Source: Rhodobacteraceae bacterium UBA7436
GTDB taxonomy: Bacteria; Pseudomonadota; Alphaproteobacteria; Rhodobacterales; Rhodobacteraceae
Assembly: GCA_002478745.1 (NCBI GenBank)
Contig: DLQI01000065.1
Location: forward strand, 1 to 64,000
DNA length: 64,000 nucleotides
Direction of reading: 5' to 3'
A model generated the notes under the pieces. It was not told the origin of the DNA and did no database searches. It worked only from the letters and a program-made list of their open reading frames with translations. Shown here piece after piece: positions 15,934 through 24,545 of this stretch. Made by a program: the position numbers and the translations under genes. Every line of letters starts with the position of its first letter. Within the stretch, counting starts at the first letter, position 1.

Positions 15934-17015
15934 TAGAAATCTGCCCAGATGTTCGTCATGTGACGATCAACAATGGCCTGATAATCACCTGCATCTTTGA
16001 TCTCTTGCAGGCCATTGTTAAAGATTTCGATTACGGCTTCTGCATTTGGGTGATCTTTGCTGACCAACATATGCAAGCCGGTGATCGCGATTGGACGCCC
16101 TTGATTGATCTCAACAGTATCCTTGATGTTCATCGTGTTCATCATGGAACGACCTGTGAATTCATTCAGCGTTACAACATCAACTTCTCCATCAACCAAC
16201 ATTTGGAAACATTCACGCACAGACTGTGGGCGCTTCAGCGTGATTTTGTTGTCAGTCACCCATAGGCGATCGGGACGATCCAGATCAAAGATGTAATACC
16301 CCGCTAGACGACAAAGCGTACGACCAATCATATCGTCATCTTGGGCAAATGGGATCGGATTGTTCTTATTCACGAACAATGGAACCAAGAATTCAAAAAG
16401 GGATTCCGAATGTAAGTAATCAGAGCAGCGGAAATAATCTGGACGTTTTGAACAATCAGGCAAACTCCAAGGGAAGCCCATATCCATCATTGCGTTGCTG
16501 AGCAGCGGATCAAGATGAGAGGCCCAATCATTGACCCAGTGCAGTTTATAGTTTTCCGCAGCAGTAGAAGCCTTCATCGAACGTACAACAATTTCGGTCA
16601 CAAGACCGTCATTATCCAAACCGGGATGTACGAAAGGGGCAAAGTCGCTGCCCGTTACAAGATTCAAAGTTTGCTCTAACTTACGTCCGCTTGGCGCTGC
16701 ACGCGGTGCGGGTGCTGCTGCCGCTTCGACTGCAACCTCAACTGGTGCGCCACCTTCAAGCCCAACGGGAAAACCGTCAATACAGCTCAGGCGCAATTTC
16801 ATGCCAGCACGCAGTGCGTTTGGATTTTCACCAATTAGACTGAGGTTTGCCGAATGGATCGCTGTCCATTTACCTACGTCTTTGTATTGTCGATCTGCGA
16901 TCAACGACAGGCTCTCACCGCGTTTAACCACGTAATTACCGCCACAAGATTGTGCGAAAGCAGGCATAGCGCACACAGATAGTGTCAGCGTTACCGCTGT
17001 TAAGAATCGTTTCAT
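15933..17015 (-). CDS. LysM plus solute-binding (SBP_bac_3-like) chimeric protein, copy 1
   Basis: A 360-residue exported protein. The signal peptide ends at MPAFA. LysM spans about 24-76 (NYVVKRGESLSLIADRQYKD). A 40-residue Ala/Pro-rich linker comes next, then the solute-binding domain from about 113, opening with LNLVTGSDFAPFVHPGLDNDG. Both copies share the MDMGFPW signature and paired cysteines around it (PDCS...FRCSDY here, PNCE...YRCANF in copy 2), which suggests a disulfide. It precedes copy 2 in a two-gene operon. The start at ATG 17015 follows GGGGG in GATCACCCCCC read on the plus strand. Confidence 0.83.
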   Translation of the reverse strand: MKRFLTAVTLTLSVCAMPAFAQSCGGNYVVKRGESLSLIADRQYKDVGKWTAIHSANLSLIGENPNALRAGMKLRLSCIDGFPVGLEGGAPVEVAVEAAAAPAPRAAPSGRKLEQTLNLVTGSDFAPFVHPGLDNDGLVTEIVVRSMKASTAAENYKLHWVNDWASHLDPLLSNAMMDMGFPWSLPDCSKRPDYFRCSDYLHSESLFEFLVPLFVNKNNPIPFAQDDDMIGRTLCRLAGYYIFDLDRPDRLWVTDNKITLKRPQSVRECFQMLVDGEVDVVTLNEFTGRSMMNTMNIKDTVEINQGRPIAITGLHMLVSKDHPNAEAVIEIFNNGLQEIKDAGDYQAIVDRHMTNIWADF

Positions 17016-17123
17016 TGATCACCCCCCAGATGAATATATCGGGATAATCCTAGTTTAAGCCCTTCCCGTCAAAGTAGAGGCTACATTTTGTGCCAATACC
17101 TATAGGTTGCGGTGTAATTCGGT

Positions 17124-17756
17124 TCACGGATAGGCTATTCCCCGAAAGACCGGAAAATCTTCGTATTTCTGACGGCGTTGAATCAATGTTTCACTGGGCT
17201 CTTCCCCTGAGCGCAGTAACATGCCGCGCGGCGCGATATAGCTTGAGATTGTGCGCTGCGGCTTGGGTCGCCAGACCAAATTGAACGCCGCTAGCTTGGG
17301 GAAGAACCACATTTCGGAATACGGCATGTGGTCATGAACCCACCATGACAAATCTTGCCAATCACGCCCCTGGTCATATTGATCCGCAAACCACGGCACG
17401 ACGACCGTGGCCCCTGCCACAGCTTGATCACCGGCATTCAAATCCCAGATGTGGCATTCAATCGGGTTATCATTGCGCGCACAATTTAGGTTATGCTTGT
17501 TTCCATAGGCATTCAGTTCGGGTGACCGATAGCCGGAGCGAACCGCAATTCGCCCAAATGTTTCCTCCAACGGATCTAAAAGTTGGGTGCAAAATTGTCT
17601 GCCGTTTTCCAAAACAAGGTCTGGCTGCATCGGTACATTCTGCACACCATGAAAGCCGTTAATCTCTGAATACATAAAGTCGCGCATGTAAAAGTGTTTA
17701 GAGAGACGCTGCCGACCAAAGGTTTCCAAGCTCCACATACTGCGCGGCTGGCGCAT
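17124..17756 (-). CDS. Peptidase M15-like protein of a Rhodobacteraceae family
   Basis: A 210-residue protein with the segment FGRIAVRSGYRSPELNAYGN, which resembles the S-x-Y-R-S motif of D-Ala-D-Ala carboxypeptidase (M15) proteins, followed by HIWDLN and SWWVHDHMPYSEMWFFPKLAAFN, which would supply further His/Asp metal ligands. No signal peptide is seen. The start at ATG 17756 overlaps the VOC stop (TAATG), which favours it over an earlier ATG six codons upstream. Whether it cuts peptide links in peptidoglycan is not shown; the neighbouring LysM genes make a cell-wall link thinkable. Confidence 0.7.
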   Translation of the reverse strand: MRQPRSMWSLETFGRQRLSKHFYMRDFMYSEINGFHGVQNVPMQPDLVLENGRQFCTQLLDPLEETFGRIAVRSGYRSPELNAYGNKHNLNCARNDNPIECHIWDLNAGDQAVAGATVVVPWFADQYDQGRDWQDLSWWVHDHMPYSEMWFFPKLAAFNLVWRPKPQRTISSYIAPRGMLLRSGEEPSETLIQRRQKYEDFPVFRGIAYP

Positions 17757-18187
17757 TAGGCGGCACCGTTCCATTGAAATTCACCGTTAGGTCCCAGCGG
17801 GCTAAACGGATTATGTGCAATTTCCCAAATATGCCCCTCTGGGTCTGCAATGTACCCATGATGCCCACCCCAGAAAACGTCCTGAGCGCTTTTAAGGACT
17901 GCACCACCCGCAGCTTCGGCTTTCGTTATGATTGCAGCAACTTCAGCTTTCTCTGCAACATTGTATCCAAGCGTCATACGACCGGCACCCAATGTCTCTA
18001 TTGGCAGCCCCAAGTCTTTGGCCAAAGCATCCAGCGGATACAGCCCTAAGGTTTGCCCAATGAGATCGAAAGCAATAACACCGTCAGGGCTATCAACACG
18101 TGCCCATCCCAACGCCTCGTAAAAGGCGGCCGACTGTGCCATGTTTTTTACGCCTAAAGTAATCAAGCTAACGCGTTGTTGCATCAT
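17756..18187 (-). CDS. VOC family protein (glyoxalase/bleomycin-resistance fold)
   Basis: A 143-residue VOC-fold protein with the paired beta-alpha-beta-beta-beta pattern. It opens RVSLITLGVKNMAQSAAFYEALGW, and the C-terminal half carries GYIADPEGHIWEIAHNP, with the usual Glu ligand in the last strand. Proteins of this kind bind a divalent metal, but many have no known substrate. It is part of a minus-strand run with overlaps of 4 bases to the hydrolase gene before it and 3 bases to the M15-like gene after it. Confidence 0.85.
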   Translation of the reverse strand: MMQQRVSLITLGVKNMAQSAAFYEALGWARVDSPDGVIAFDLIGQTLGLYPLDALAKDLGLPIETLGAGRMTLGYNVAEKAEVAAIITKAEAAGGAVLKSAQDVFWGGHHGYIADPEGHIWEIAHNPFSPLGPNGEFQWNGAA

Positions 18188-19167
18188 CGTAACTCCTCAT
18201 ACCACTCAAGGATCGCGGCAACGCTGCGCGCCGTTTGACCCGGGGAAATTATATCGCCTGCAATAACGTGCTTGGATGGATCATCCCCTGCACCCAATTC
18301 TGGCCTCACGGTCGTTACATCGCCTCCCCACTGAGCAGCGATACGTTGTGTGACGTCCGAACGTACAACTTTGTCCCCTTTAGCATAGTGGAACAACGCT
18401 GGGATTTTTACATCAGAATAATCCAAAGCAATTGCAGCTTTGACTGACGCCGCCATCGGGAATACCGCCTTGCTTGGATAAGTTGTGGTCCAGTGAAGCG
18501 CTTGAGCGTCGTTGAGTGGCTCAAAGGAGCGTGCTTTCCCAACCAGTAAGGGCAACCAATACCGCGCTGCAGGCAGATTTAGCATTGGAGCGGCGGGGTT
18601 ATTAACACCAAAATTGGGCGAGACGAAAACAACGCCCATAACGTCTTTTTGCAATTCAGGCCTATGCAATGCCAAGGCCGTTAGTGTCCCACCTGTTGAA
18701 GTTGACAGGATCAAAACCTTATCCCCGATGTGGCGCGCGACAGTTAATGCCTCAACAACGTCAGCCATCCACCCCGTAACGGTGCCGTCTGCCATGGCGG
18801 CACTGTCGCGTCCGTGTCCCTGAAAGCGGGTATAAACAAGGTTGGCACCAAGTGCCGAGGCAACATCGTCGGGCACCGGACGGATTTCTTGAGAGCTTGC
18901 AGAAAAACCATGTAGATAAACCACTGATAGTGGCGTCTTAGCTTCCTCATCACCTGCCCAAATCACGCGCTTTTCACTGTTTTCGCGTATATTTAGGATC
19001 GGAATTTCTTGGCTTTTGAAATATGCATCTACGCCATCGTCAAACAGGCTGTCATCAAAAGTGGTTTCAAACGTGGTATCTTCGTAGGGTCCCCAAAACC
19101 ACATTGTGATCCCCACCACGATCAGGGCAAGCAAGATGCGCCCGATGAACTTACCAAGCGTCCTCAT
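18184..19167 (-). CDS. Membrane-anchored alpha/beta hydrolase
   Basis: A 327-residue hydrolase with an N-terminal membrane anchor (IGRILLALIVVGITMWFWGP). The catalytic region shows VVYLHGFSASSQEIRPV (oxyanion), the nucleophile in LSTSTGGT, the acid in HYAKGDKVVR, and the His in DDPSKHVIAGD. YTRFQGHGRD resembles the monoacylglycerol-lipase/carboxylesterase branch. The active site would face the periplasm or membrane surface. Start and stop overlap neighbouring genes by 4 bases on each side, showing one transcription unit. Confidence 0.84.
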   Translation of the reverse strand: MRTLGKFIGRILLALIVVGITMWFWGPYEDTTFETTFDDSLFDDGVDAYFKSQEIPILNIRENSEKRVIWAGDEEAKTPLSVVYLHGFSASSQEIRPVPDDVASALGANLVYTRFQGHGRDSAAMADGTVTGWMADVVEALTVARHIGDKVLILSTSTGGTLTALALHRPELQKDVMGVVFVSPNFGVNNPAAPMLNLPAARYWLPLLVGKARSFEPLNDAQALHWTTTYPSKAVFPMAASVKAAIALDYSDVKIPALFHYAKGDKVVRSDVTQRIAAQWGGDVTTVRPELGAGDDPSKHVIAGDIISPGQTARSVAAILEWYEELR

Positions 19168-19916
19168 TCTGCGTCTCCCATAACTTCAAGCACTGCACGT
19201 TCGATCAACCCCAAGCATGGTCCATCTGAGAACCGGTGATCTGCGTCTTTGATCAACGTCAGGCGCATGTCTGGGCTGCTTGCGTGTTCTTGCAACCTTA
19301 CCGCACAATCCGTGCTGACCGCGGTATCAGCGGTACCCTGAAGCATGCGCACAGGAAACGGTAAATCTAACGGACTACGCAGAACCAACTGGTTGCGCCC
19401 ATCCTCGATCAATCTTTTACTTATAATGTAAGGTTCCATATAATCAGAGGGTAGCTCGATCTGCCCATCTGCTTCGAGTGCAGCCTTCTGTGAATCGCTA
19501 AACGATGCCCAATACCCGTCTTCTGTAAAATCTGGTGCCGCTGCAATCGTCACCAGCCCGGCCATGCGTTCAGTGTGGTCACGCGCAAATAACAGTGATT
19601 GCCAGCCCCCCATACTGGAGCCCACCAAAACCACCTTGCTCTCCGTCAAAGCATCGATCGCAGCAAAGGTATCCTCAGCCCAATCACCTATGCATCCCGT
19701 TTCAAAGGTGCCGGAACTGATCCCATGGCCAGAGTAATCGAACCGCAAGAACGCTTGTCCTCGCGCACGGGCCCACGCCTCGAGATGGATCGCTTTCGTA
19801 CCTTCCATGTCAGATTTCAAACCACCCAAGAAGACAAGCCACGGGCCAGCCCCTTCTGCACGGTGATATCCGATGCGGCGGCCTTGCGGCGTGTTTAAGT
19901 ACTGTGGTTCCGACAT
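19164..19916 (-). CDS. Alpha/beta hydrolase, ABHD10-like
   Basis: A 250-residue hydrolase. The ATG at 19916 starts at SEPQYLNTPQGRRIGYHRAEG and follows GGGGGCA; the open frame further upstream has no hydrolase-like sequence. Motifs: WLVFLGGLKSDMEG, RFDYSGHGISSG, the nucleophile in LVGSSMGGWQSLL, and the His in IKDADHRFSD. The pattern resembles ABHD10/thioesterase-like enzymes. First gene of the five-gene run that continues leftward to the M15-like gene. Confidence 0.85.
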   Translation of the reverse strand: MSEPQYLNTPQGRRIGYHRAEGAGPWLVFLGGLKSDMEGTKAIHLEAWARARGQAFLRFDYSGHGISSGTFETGCIGDWAEDTFAAIDALTESKVVLVGSSMGGWQSLLFARDHTERMAGLVTIAAAPDFTEDGYWASFSDSQKAALEADGQIELPSDYMEPYIISKRLIEDGRNQLVLRSPLDLPFPVRMLQGTADTAVSTDCAVRLQEHASSPDMRLTLIKDADHRFSDGPCLGLIERAVLEVMGDAE

Positions 19917-20039
19917 GACTGCCCCCCTGAATTCCGGTGGATAATGCGACACGCAGACGGCCTGACGCAATCCGAAATGTGACCCGTAAACACGAAGTAT
20001 TATCTGATAATCCCCTCGGCCTTGACCCCTCCCGATGCA

Positions 20040-20068
20040 TTGGGCAAAAGGGCTGGGAACCATATAAC
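20040..20068 (+). promoter_or_regulatory. Candidate sigma-70-type promoter for thrS
   Basis: TTGGGC (20040-20045) and TATAAC (20063-20068) are separated by exactly 17 bases, 48 bases ahead of the thrS start. The -10 fits well, the -35 moderately. No leader-peptide or T-box-like structure was noticed. Confidence 0.4.
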
Positions 20069-20115
20069 CCGCAACCGGGCGTTTCGTAGGCGCCAAACTG
20101 ACGAGGAGTGCCCAG

Positions 20116-22062
20116 ATGGCATCAGTCTCCCTTACCTTTCCCGACGGCAATGCACGCGAATATGACGCTGGCGTCACAGCAGCAGCAGTTGCCGAAAGCA
20201 TCTCAAAATCCCTCGCTAAAAAGGCGATCAGCGCCACAGTGAACGGCGAACATTGGGACCTGCAATGGCCAATCAATGAGAACGCCACCATCGCTCTGCA
20301 CACCATGCAAGACGATGAGCAAGCCAATGAACTAGTGCGCCACGATCTGGCCCACATCATGGCCCGCGCTGTGCAAGAGATTTGGCCCGATACCAAAGTG
20401 ACCATCGGTCCTGTGATCAAAAACGGTTGGTACTATGACTTTGATCGCAAAGAGTCATTTACCCCTGAAGACCTGATCACCATCGAAAAAAAGATGAAAG
20501 AGATTGTCAACAAACGCGACGCCGTGCGCACCGAAGTCTGGGAGCGCGATGTTGCGATCAAATACTACGAAGATCGCGGCGAGCCTTACAAAGTTGAATT
20601 GATTGAAGGTATCCCAGGGGATGAACCGCTGCGCATGTATTGGCACGGCGAATGGCAGGACCTGTGCCGTGGCCCACACTTGCAACACACTGGTCAAGTG
20701 CCCGGTGACGGCTTCAAACTGATGTCCATCGCAGGTGCCTACTGGCGCGGTGATAGCGACCGCGAAATGCTGCAACGCATCTACGGCGTGGCCTTCACCG
20801 GCAAGGAAAAGCTCAAAGCACACCTGAACATGCTGGAAGAAGCCGCTAAACGCGACCACCGTAAGTTGGGCCGCGAAATGGACCTGTTCCACATGCAAGA
20901 AGAAGCCCCGGGCCAAGTATTTTGGCATCCAAACGGCTGGCGCATCTATACAGAGCTACAAGACTACATGCGTCGCCGTCAGCGCGCAGGTGGCTATGTT
21001 GAGGTGAACACACCACAAGTAGTGAATCGTCAGCTGTGGGAAAAATCCGGCCACTGGGAAAGCTACCAAGAGAACATGTTCATCGTTGAAGTGGACGAAG
21101 ATCATGCACGTGAAAAAACTGTCAACGCACTCAAACCAATGAACTGTCCATGCCACGTTCAGGTCTTCAACCAAGGTATGAAATCCTATCGCGATTTGCC
21201 TTTGCGCATGGCCGAATTTGGGTCATGCAACCGTTATGAGCCATCAGGTGCCTTGCACGGTATCATGCGCGTACGTGGGTTCACCCAAGATGACGGGCAT
21301 ATTTTCTGTACTGAAGAGCAAATCGAAACAGAGACAAAGATCTTCATTGAATTCCTGTCAGAGATTTACGCCGAATTGGGATTCACCAATTGGGCCATCA
21401 AATTGTCCACCCGCCCTGAAAAGCGGATTGGTTCTGATGAAATCTGGGACCAGTTGGAGACAGCACTTGGCAACGCCTGTAAAGCGGCCGGATACGAATA
21501 CGAAATCCAAGAAGGCGAAGGCGCTTTTTACGGCCCTAAGCTTGAGTTCGTTTTGACCGATGCGATCGGACGTGACTGGCAGTGTGGTACATTGCAGGTC
21601 GACAGCAACATGCCAGAGCGCCTTGATGCGTCATACGTTGGCCAAGATGGCAACAAACACCAGCCATTCATGTTGCACCGCGCAACACTGGGATCGTTCG
21701 AGCGTTTCATTGGTATTTTGATCGAAGAGCACGCTGGTAAGTTACCGTTCTGGTTGGCCCCGCGTCAGGTTGTTGTGGCCTCTATTATCTCAGATGCGGA
21801 CGACTATGTGCATGAAGTTGTTGCAGCGTTAAATGCTTCGGGTGTGCGTGCAGAAGCCGACGTTCGCAATGAAAAGATCAACTATAAGGTCCGTGAACAC
21901 TCGGTTGGAAAAGTGCCTGTGATCTTAGCGGTTGGCGCACGTGAAGTCGAAGAACGTACGATAACGGTACGTCGACTGGGTGAGAAACAGACATCGGTTC
22001 AGACATTTGATGATGTCAAAGCTGCATTGGCTGTTGAATCAACACCGCCAGATTTGCGCTAA
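20116..22062 (+). CDS. thrS: Threonine--tRNA ligase
   Basis: A 648-residue class II synthetase of standard length that charges tRNA-Thr. Domain order: an N-terminal TGS domain (about 1-62), the HxxxH editing domain ([14 protein letters not shown]), the catalytic core with the zinc-site motif MNCPCH, class II motif 2 ([11 protein letters not shown]) and motif 3 ([13 protein letters not shown]), and the C-terminal anticodon-binding domain. Start ATG 20116 follows GAGGAG. It is a single-gene unit ending in a strong hairpin terminator. Confidence 0.97.
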   Translation: MASVSLTFPDGNAREYDAGVTAAAVAESISKSLAKKAISATVNGEHWDLQWPINENATIALHTMQDDEQANELVRHDLAHIMARAVQEIWPDTKVTIGPVIKNGWYYDFDRKESFTPEDLITIEKKMKEIVNKRDAVRTEVWERDVAIKYYEDRGEPYKVELIEGIPGDEPLRMYWHGEWQDLCRGPHLQHTGQVPGDGFKLMSIAGAYWRGDSDREMLQRIYGVAFTGKEKLKAHLNMLEEAAKRDHRKLGREMDLFHMQEEAPGQVFWHPNGWRIYTELQDYMRRRQRAGGYVEVNTPQVVNRQLWEKSGHWESYQENMFIVEVDEDHAREKTVNALKPMNCPCHVQVFNQGMKSYRDLPLRMAEFGSCNRYEPSGALHGIMRVRGFTQDDGHIFCTEEQIETETKIFIEFLSEIYAELGFTNWAIKLSTRPEKRIGSDEIWDQLETALGNACKAAGYEYEIQEGEGAFYGPKLEFVLTDAIGRDWQCGTLQVDSNMPERLDASYVGQDGNKHQPFMLHRATLGSFERFIGILIEEHAGKLPFWLAPRQVVVASIISDADDYVHEVVAALNASGVRAEADVRNEKINYKVREHSVGKVPVILAVGAREVEERTITVRRLGEKQTSVQTFDDVKAALAVESTPPDLR

Positions 22063-22083
22063 TCCCTACCCAAAAACCCAAAG

Positions 22084-22109
22084 CGCCCCGCTGATTTTCT
22101 AGCGGGGCG
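22084..22109 (+). terminator. Rho-independent terminator of thrS
   Basis: CGCCCCGCT (22084-22092) and AGCGGGGCG (22101-22109) form a perfect 9-bp stem over an 8-base loop, followed by TTTCAATT. It lies 22 bases after the thrS stop. Confidence 0.85.
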
Positions 22110-22230
22110 TTTCAATTGCCTCGTACCCTTAGCTATAAATGATGGCTTAAGCGAAAGTCGGCAATAAGCCCAAAGTATATTTTCAATAGCTACATAATGA
22201 AGATGTAACTTATCATATCGGGTACTTTAC

Positions 22231-22541
22231 TTACTTCCGCTTCTTAGCACAATTTGGGAAAAACGTGGTTTCCAAATCAATAGGGCTCCTCGAGCCTGAA
22301 TAAGCTCGAACTATGTTAACAACTAGCTCCCAAACTGTGTCAACACTGCCGTCTTCTGGCATCTTCTTTTTTACGAGCTCGTAAAGATCACCAACGCTAA
22401 CAAGGCTTTGTGCTTCGATGTCGTTTATCTCAAATCTAAACGCTTCTTCAATTTCTTTCAGCATCTCAACATCATCTAGGTCATCACTCAAGTCACTGTA
22501 TTCAATCTCTCACTTACTTTGTAACGACCAAACGGCCACAT
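22231..22541 (-). pseudogene. ACP-like small protein with a frameshift in a GAGAGA run
   Basis: The main frame (from TTG 22491) encodes 86 residues. DDVEMLKEIEEAFRFEI plus AQSLVSVGDLYELV looks like helices 2-4 of an acyl carrier protein, and TVWELVVNIVRAYSG plus IDLETTFF looks like helix 1 placed after them. The phosphopantetheine DSL serine is missing. A much better start, ATG 22541 with GGAGG 7 bases ahead, opens MWPFGRYKVSE and stops after 17 codons. Removing two bases from the GAGAGA run (about 22507-22513) joins both frames into one sensible acidic protein. A leader peptide with TTGA-coupled translation is the alternative. Confidence 0.5.
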
Positions 22542-22657
22542 TATAGAACCTCCAAATTGAATGAAGCGAAGCATAGCCGCTAATTGGCCAGCGTTAAACT
22601 CCAGCATTTTGGCGAACGGCTGCTCCCTCCGCAAAGCAGCCCACATCCAAAAAAGCT

Positions 22658-22972
22658 TCACCCCAACAAAACCGCCTGAACATCCTTCGTCCAACCCAAA
22701 TGCATCTTATCGCCTTCCACAATCAGCGGGCGCTTCATCAACGCCGGATGCTGCGCGATCAAATCAAGCGGCGCACCTAAGCGCTCGTCTTCAGACAATC
22801 CACGCCAAGTGGTTGAGCGCGTGTTCAACAATGCGGCGCCAAATTGAGCGAAGGCCAATTCCATAACTTCAGCAGGCACACCATCAGAACGGACATCAAC
22901 CAATTCCGCATGAGCCAACGCCTTCAGAGCTTTGCGGCAAGTATCACAATTTTTTAAGCCATATATCTTCAT
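22658..22972 (-). CDS. ArsC/Spx family reductase-like protein
   Basis: A 104-residue thioredoxin-fold protein of the ArsC/YffB/Spx family. KIYGLKNCDTCRKAL carries the C-x-x-C pair at the N-terminal active site. The family Arg region appears as ALMKRPLIVEGDKMHLGW, with the cis-Pro stretch KRPLI. Start ATG 22972 follows GAGGA; a longer reading from 22984 adds only four residues. It is usually annotated as arsenate reductase-like, but YffB-type members use glutathione and have no proven arsenate role. No ars genes are nearby. Confidence 0.85.
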   Translation of the reverse strand: MKIYGLKNCDTCRKALKALAHAELVDVRSDGVPAEVMELAFAQFGAALLNTRSTTWRGLSEDERLGAPLDLIAQHPALMKRPLIVEGDKMHLGWTKDVQAVLLG

Positions 22973-23153
22973 GATATTCCTCATTGTTTCCTAATACTTA
23001 GCTTGATCACTTGCGAACATCACGCAGTTTTTCTTGATTTTAAGTCTAATCGAACAAAATATACGCTAGGGAGTGGATGGTATATTGCCTTCCCGATTAC
23101 CCGAAGCAAGACCCGTATTATGGGTGAATATTGACTATAAGGAGGCGTTAAAT

Positions 23154-23360
23154 ATGCCGAATGGTACCGTAAAATGGTTTAACACCACAAAAGGATTTGG
23201 GTTTATTGCACCCGATGATGGCGGAAGCGATGTATTTGTCCACATCTCAGCTATTGAACAATCAGGGCTGACAGGCCTAAGCGACAATCAGAAAGTCAGC
23301 TTTGGCCTCGTCGAAGGCCGTGATGGGCGCCAAATGGCAAGCGATATCACGCCTCTTTAA
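23154..23360 (+). CDS. Cold shock protein (CspA family)
   Basis: A 68-residue single cold-shock domain. The RNA-binding RNP1 motif reads KGFGFIAPDD and RNP2 reads VFVHISAIE. The ATG at 23154 follows a strong AAGGAGG site; upstream in-frame codons show no conserved sequence and are most likely 5' leader. Such proteins melt RNA structure as chaperones, often induced by cold or on entry to growth. Single-gene unit with its own terminator. Confidence 0.95.
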   Translation: MPNGTVKWFNTTKGFGFIAPDDGGSDVFVHISAIEQSGLTGLSDNQKVSFGLVEGRDGRQMASDITPL

Positions 23361-23367
23361 AACAAAA

Positions 23368-23397
23368 ACCGGCGCGAAGGTTCCCCAACGCGCCGGT
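23368..23397 (+). terminator. Terminator-like hairpin after the cold shock gene
   Basis: ACCGGCGCG (23368-23376) pairs perfectly with CGCGCCGGT (23389-23397) across a 12-base loop, beginning 8 bases after the stop. The following CTTG has only a weak T-run. An A-rich stretch precedes the left arm, so it could also serve the convergent minus-strand gene. Confidence 0.75.
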
Positions 23398-23426
23398 CTT
23401 GAAAACTTAAATACGTGACCCTTGGA

Positions 23427-23792
23427 TCAATCGTAAGTGCAGCCCTTAGTGCCAACTTGGCATGCCGCTTGGCGACGCTTTACAGCTTTACGAGGCGCAG
23501 CCGGTGTCATCTTGGCCTGCTGATAAGACATGTTCTGGTTCGGCACGCCGCAGCATACAACGCCAGAAATTGTCACTGGCTGAAGACCCGCTGGGCAAAA
23601 GTTCTCACCGTGGTGGGGATAAATTTTAGCCCCTTAGGAAGAAGCCTGTGCGGCGTAGCTGCCGCTTGTCACTGTCACATTTGTCAGAACAATTTGAGTC
23701 ACTGAAACGGATGTATAGTCCTGTGCCAATGTTGGGGCGGTGCCCGCCATCAGAAGGCCAAAACCCGCCGCCAGAATAATTTTAAAACGCAT
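23427..23792 (-). pseudogene. Secreted Cys-containing small protein interrupted by an in-frame TAA
   Basis: ATG 23792, with GGGAAG ahead, opens a signal peptide (MRFKIILAAGFGLLMAGTAPTLA) and about 29 further residues ending YAAQASS, then TAA at 23634-23636. The same frame continues past the TAA for 68 codons with clearly protein-like sequence: KIYPHHGENFCPAGLQPVTI, SGVVCCGVPNQNMSYQQAK, a basic stretch, and AACQVGTKGCTYD before TGA at 23427. The C-terminal half with its five cysteines resembles small exported Roseobacter proteins I recall. One base change would restore a 121-residue protein. It could instead be a real truncated product. Confidence 0.6.
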
Positions 23793-24068
23793 ATCTTCCC
23801 TCATTTTCGGACAACTGCCACTATACCTAGTCAAGTATTGCCTGATGAATATGGCCCAAGTCTAGCGTTTTCTCGTATTAGGCGACTGTTGTTGCCCATA
23901 TGAATCAGGTGATTGGTGGATAGCTGCAGGCATTGGCTCTCCGTTTTCACCACATCGGCCGTTTGAAACCTACAAATCGGTGGAATGTTTCTCTTCACGA
24001 TCTTCCGACGGTGCCCCGAACCAATTCATAACAAATACGTTTCATGCAGCCATGGAGGGCCTATAGCC

Positions 24069-24545
24069 TTAAATGCGCACCCATTCTCCAGCGATGCAGC
24101 GTGGCTCGTCTGTTCTGATTTCGGTTTGCGTATTCAGGCGCCATTCAGCTCCATCAAAGGGCGGAAAGAACGTGTCTGCCTCTTCGACTTCAAGATTGAC
24201 CTCTGTCAGGCATAACCGATCCGCGATTGGCAACATCGCAGCATATATCCCTGCCCCACCCACGCCATAGATGCGATGATAACCGAGGGTGGTCGCAAGC
24301 GTGATTGCCTCGTCCACGGACCCAACGCAATGCTCTGCCGCACACCCTTTGGACGTCACTACGATGTTCAGTCGGTTTTTCAGCGGCGCATGAGGCAGGC
24401 TGTCCCACGTGTTGCGTCCCATGATCATCGCCCCGCCCATGGTTTCGCGCATGAAGTACTTCAAATCCTCGGGCAAGTGCCACGGCATGTCGCCATCCTT
24501 GCCGATCACGTTTCCACGAGCGCGTGCCGCGATTAACGTAATCAT
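24069..24545 (-). CDS. folA: Dihydrofolate reductase
   Basis: A 158-residue DHFR of the usual bacterial length, reducing dihydrofolate to tetrahydrofolate with NADPH. Seen: [29 protein letters not shown] (start of the active site, with the Trp and the Asp/Glu of the folate site), [12 protein letters not shown], and [12 protein letters not shown] for cofactor binding. It overlaps the thyA stop by 4 bases and is translated after it, so product and user of thymidylate synthesis are made together. Confidence 0.95.
   Translation of the reverse strand: MITLIAARARGNVIGKDGDMPWHLPEDLKYFMRETMGGAMIMGRNTWDSLPHAPLKNRLNIVVTSKGCAAEHCVGSVDEAITLATTLGYHRIYGVGGAGIYAAMLPIADRLCLTEVNLEVEEADTFFPPFDGAEWRLNTQTEIRTDEPRCIAGEWVRI

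Noticed and set aside
19917..20420. Long N-terminal extension of the ABHD10-like hydrolase
   Set aside because: It runs antisense through thrS and past the thrS promoter; ATG 19916 with a ribosome site gives a normal hydrolase start.
22488..22694. 68-residue minus-strand frame ahead of the ACP-like gene
   Set aside because: Only its last 17 codons (from ATG 22541) carry a ribosome site; the earlier part is antisense-like and overlaps the end of the ArsC-like gene.
23634..23636. Stop-codon read-through as selenocysteine or pyrrolysine
   Set aside because: The codon is TAA, which neither system uses, and no SECIS-like structure was apparent.
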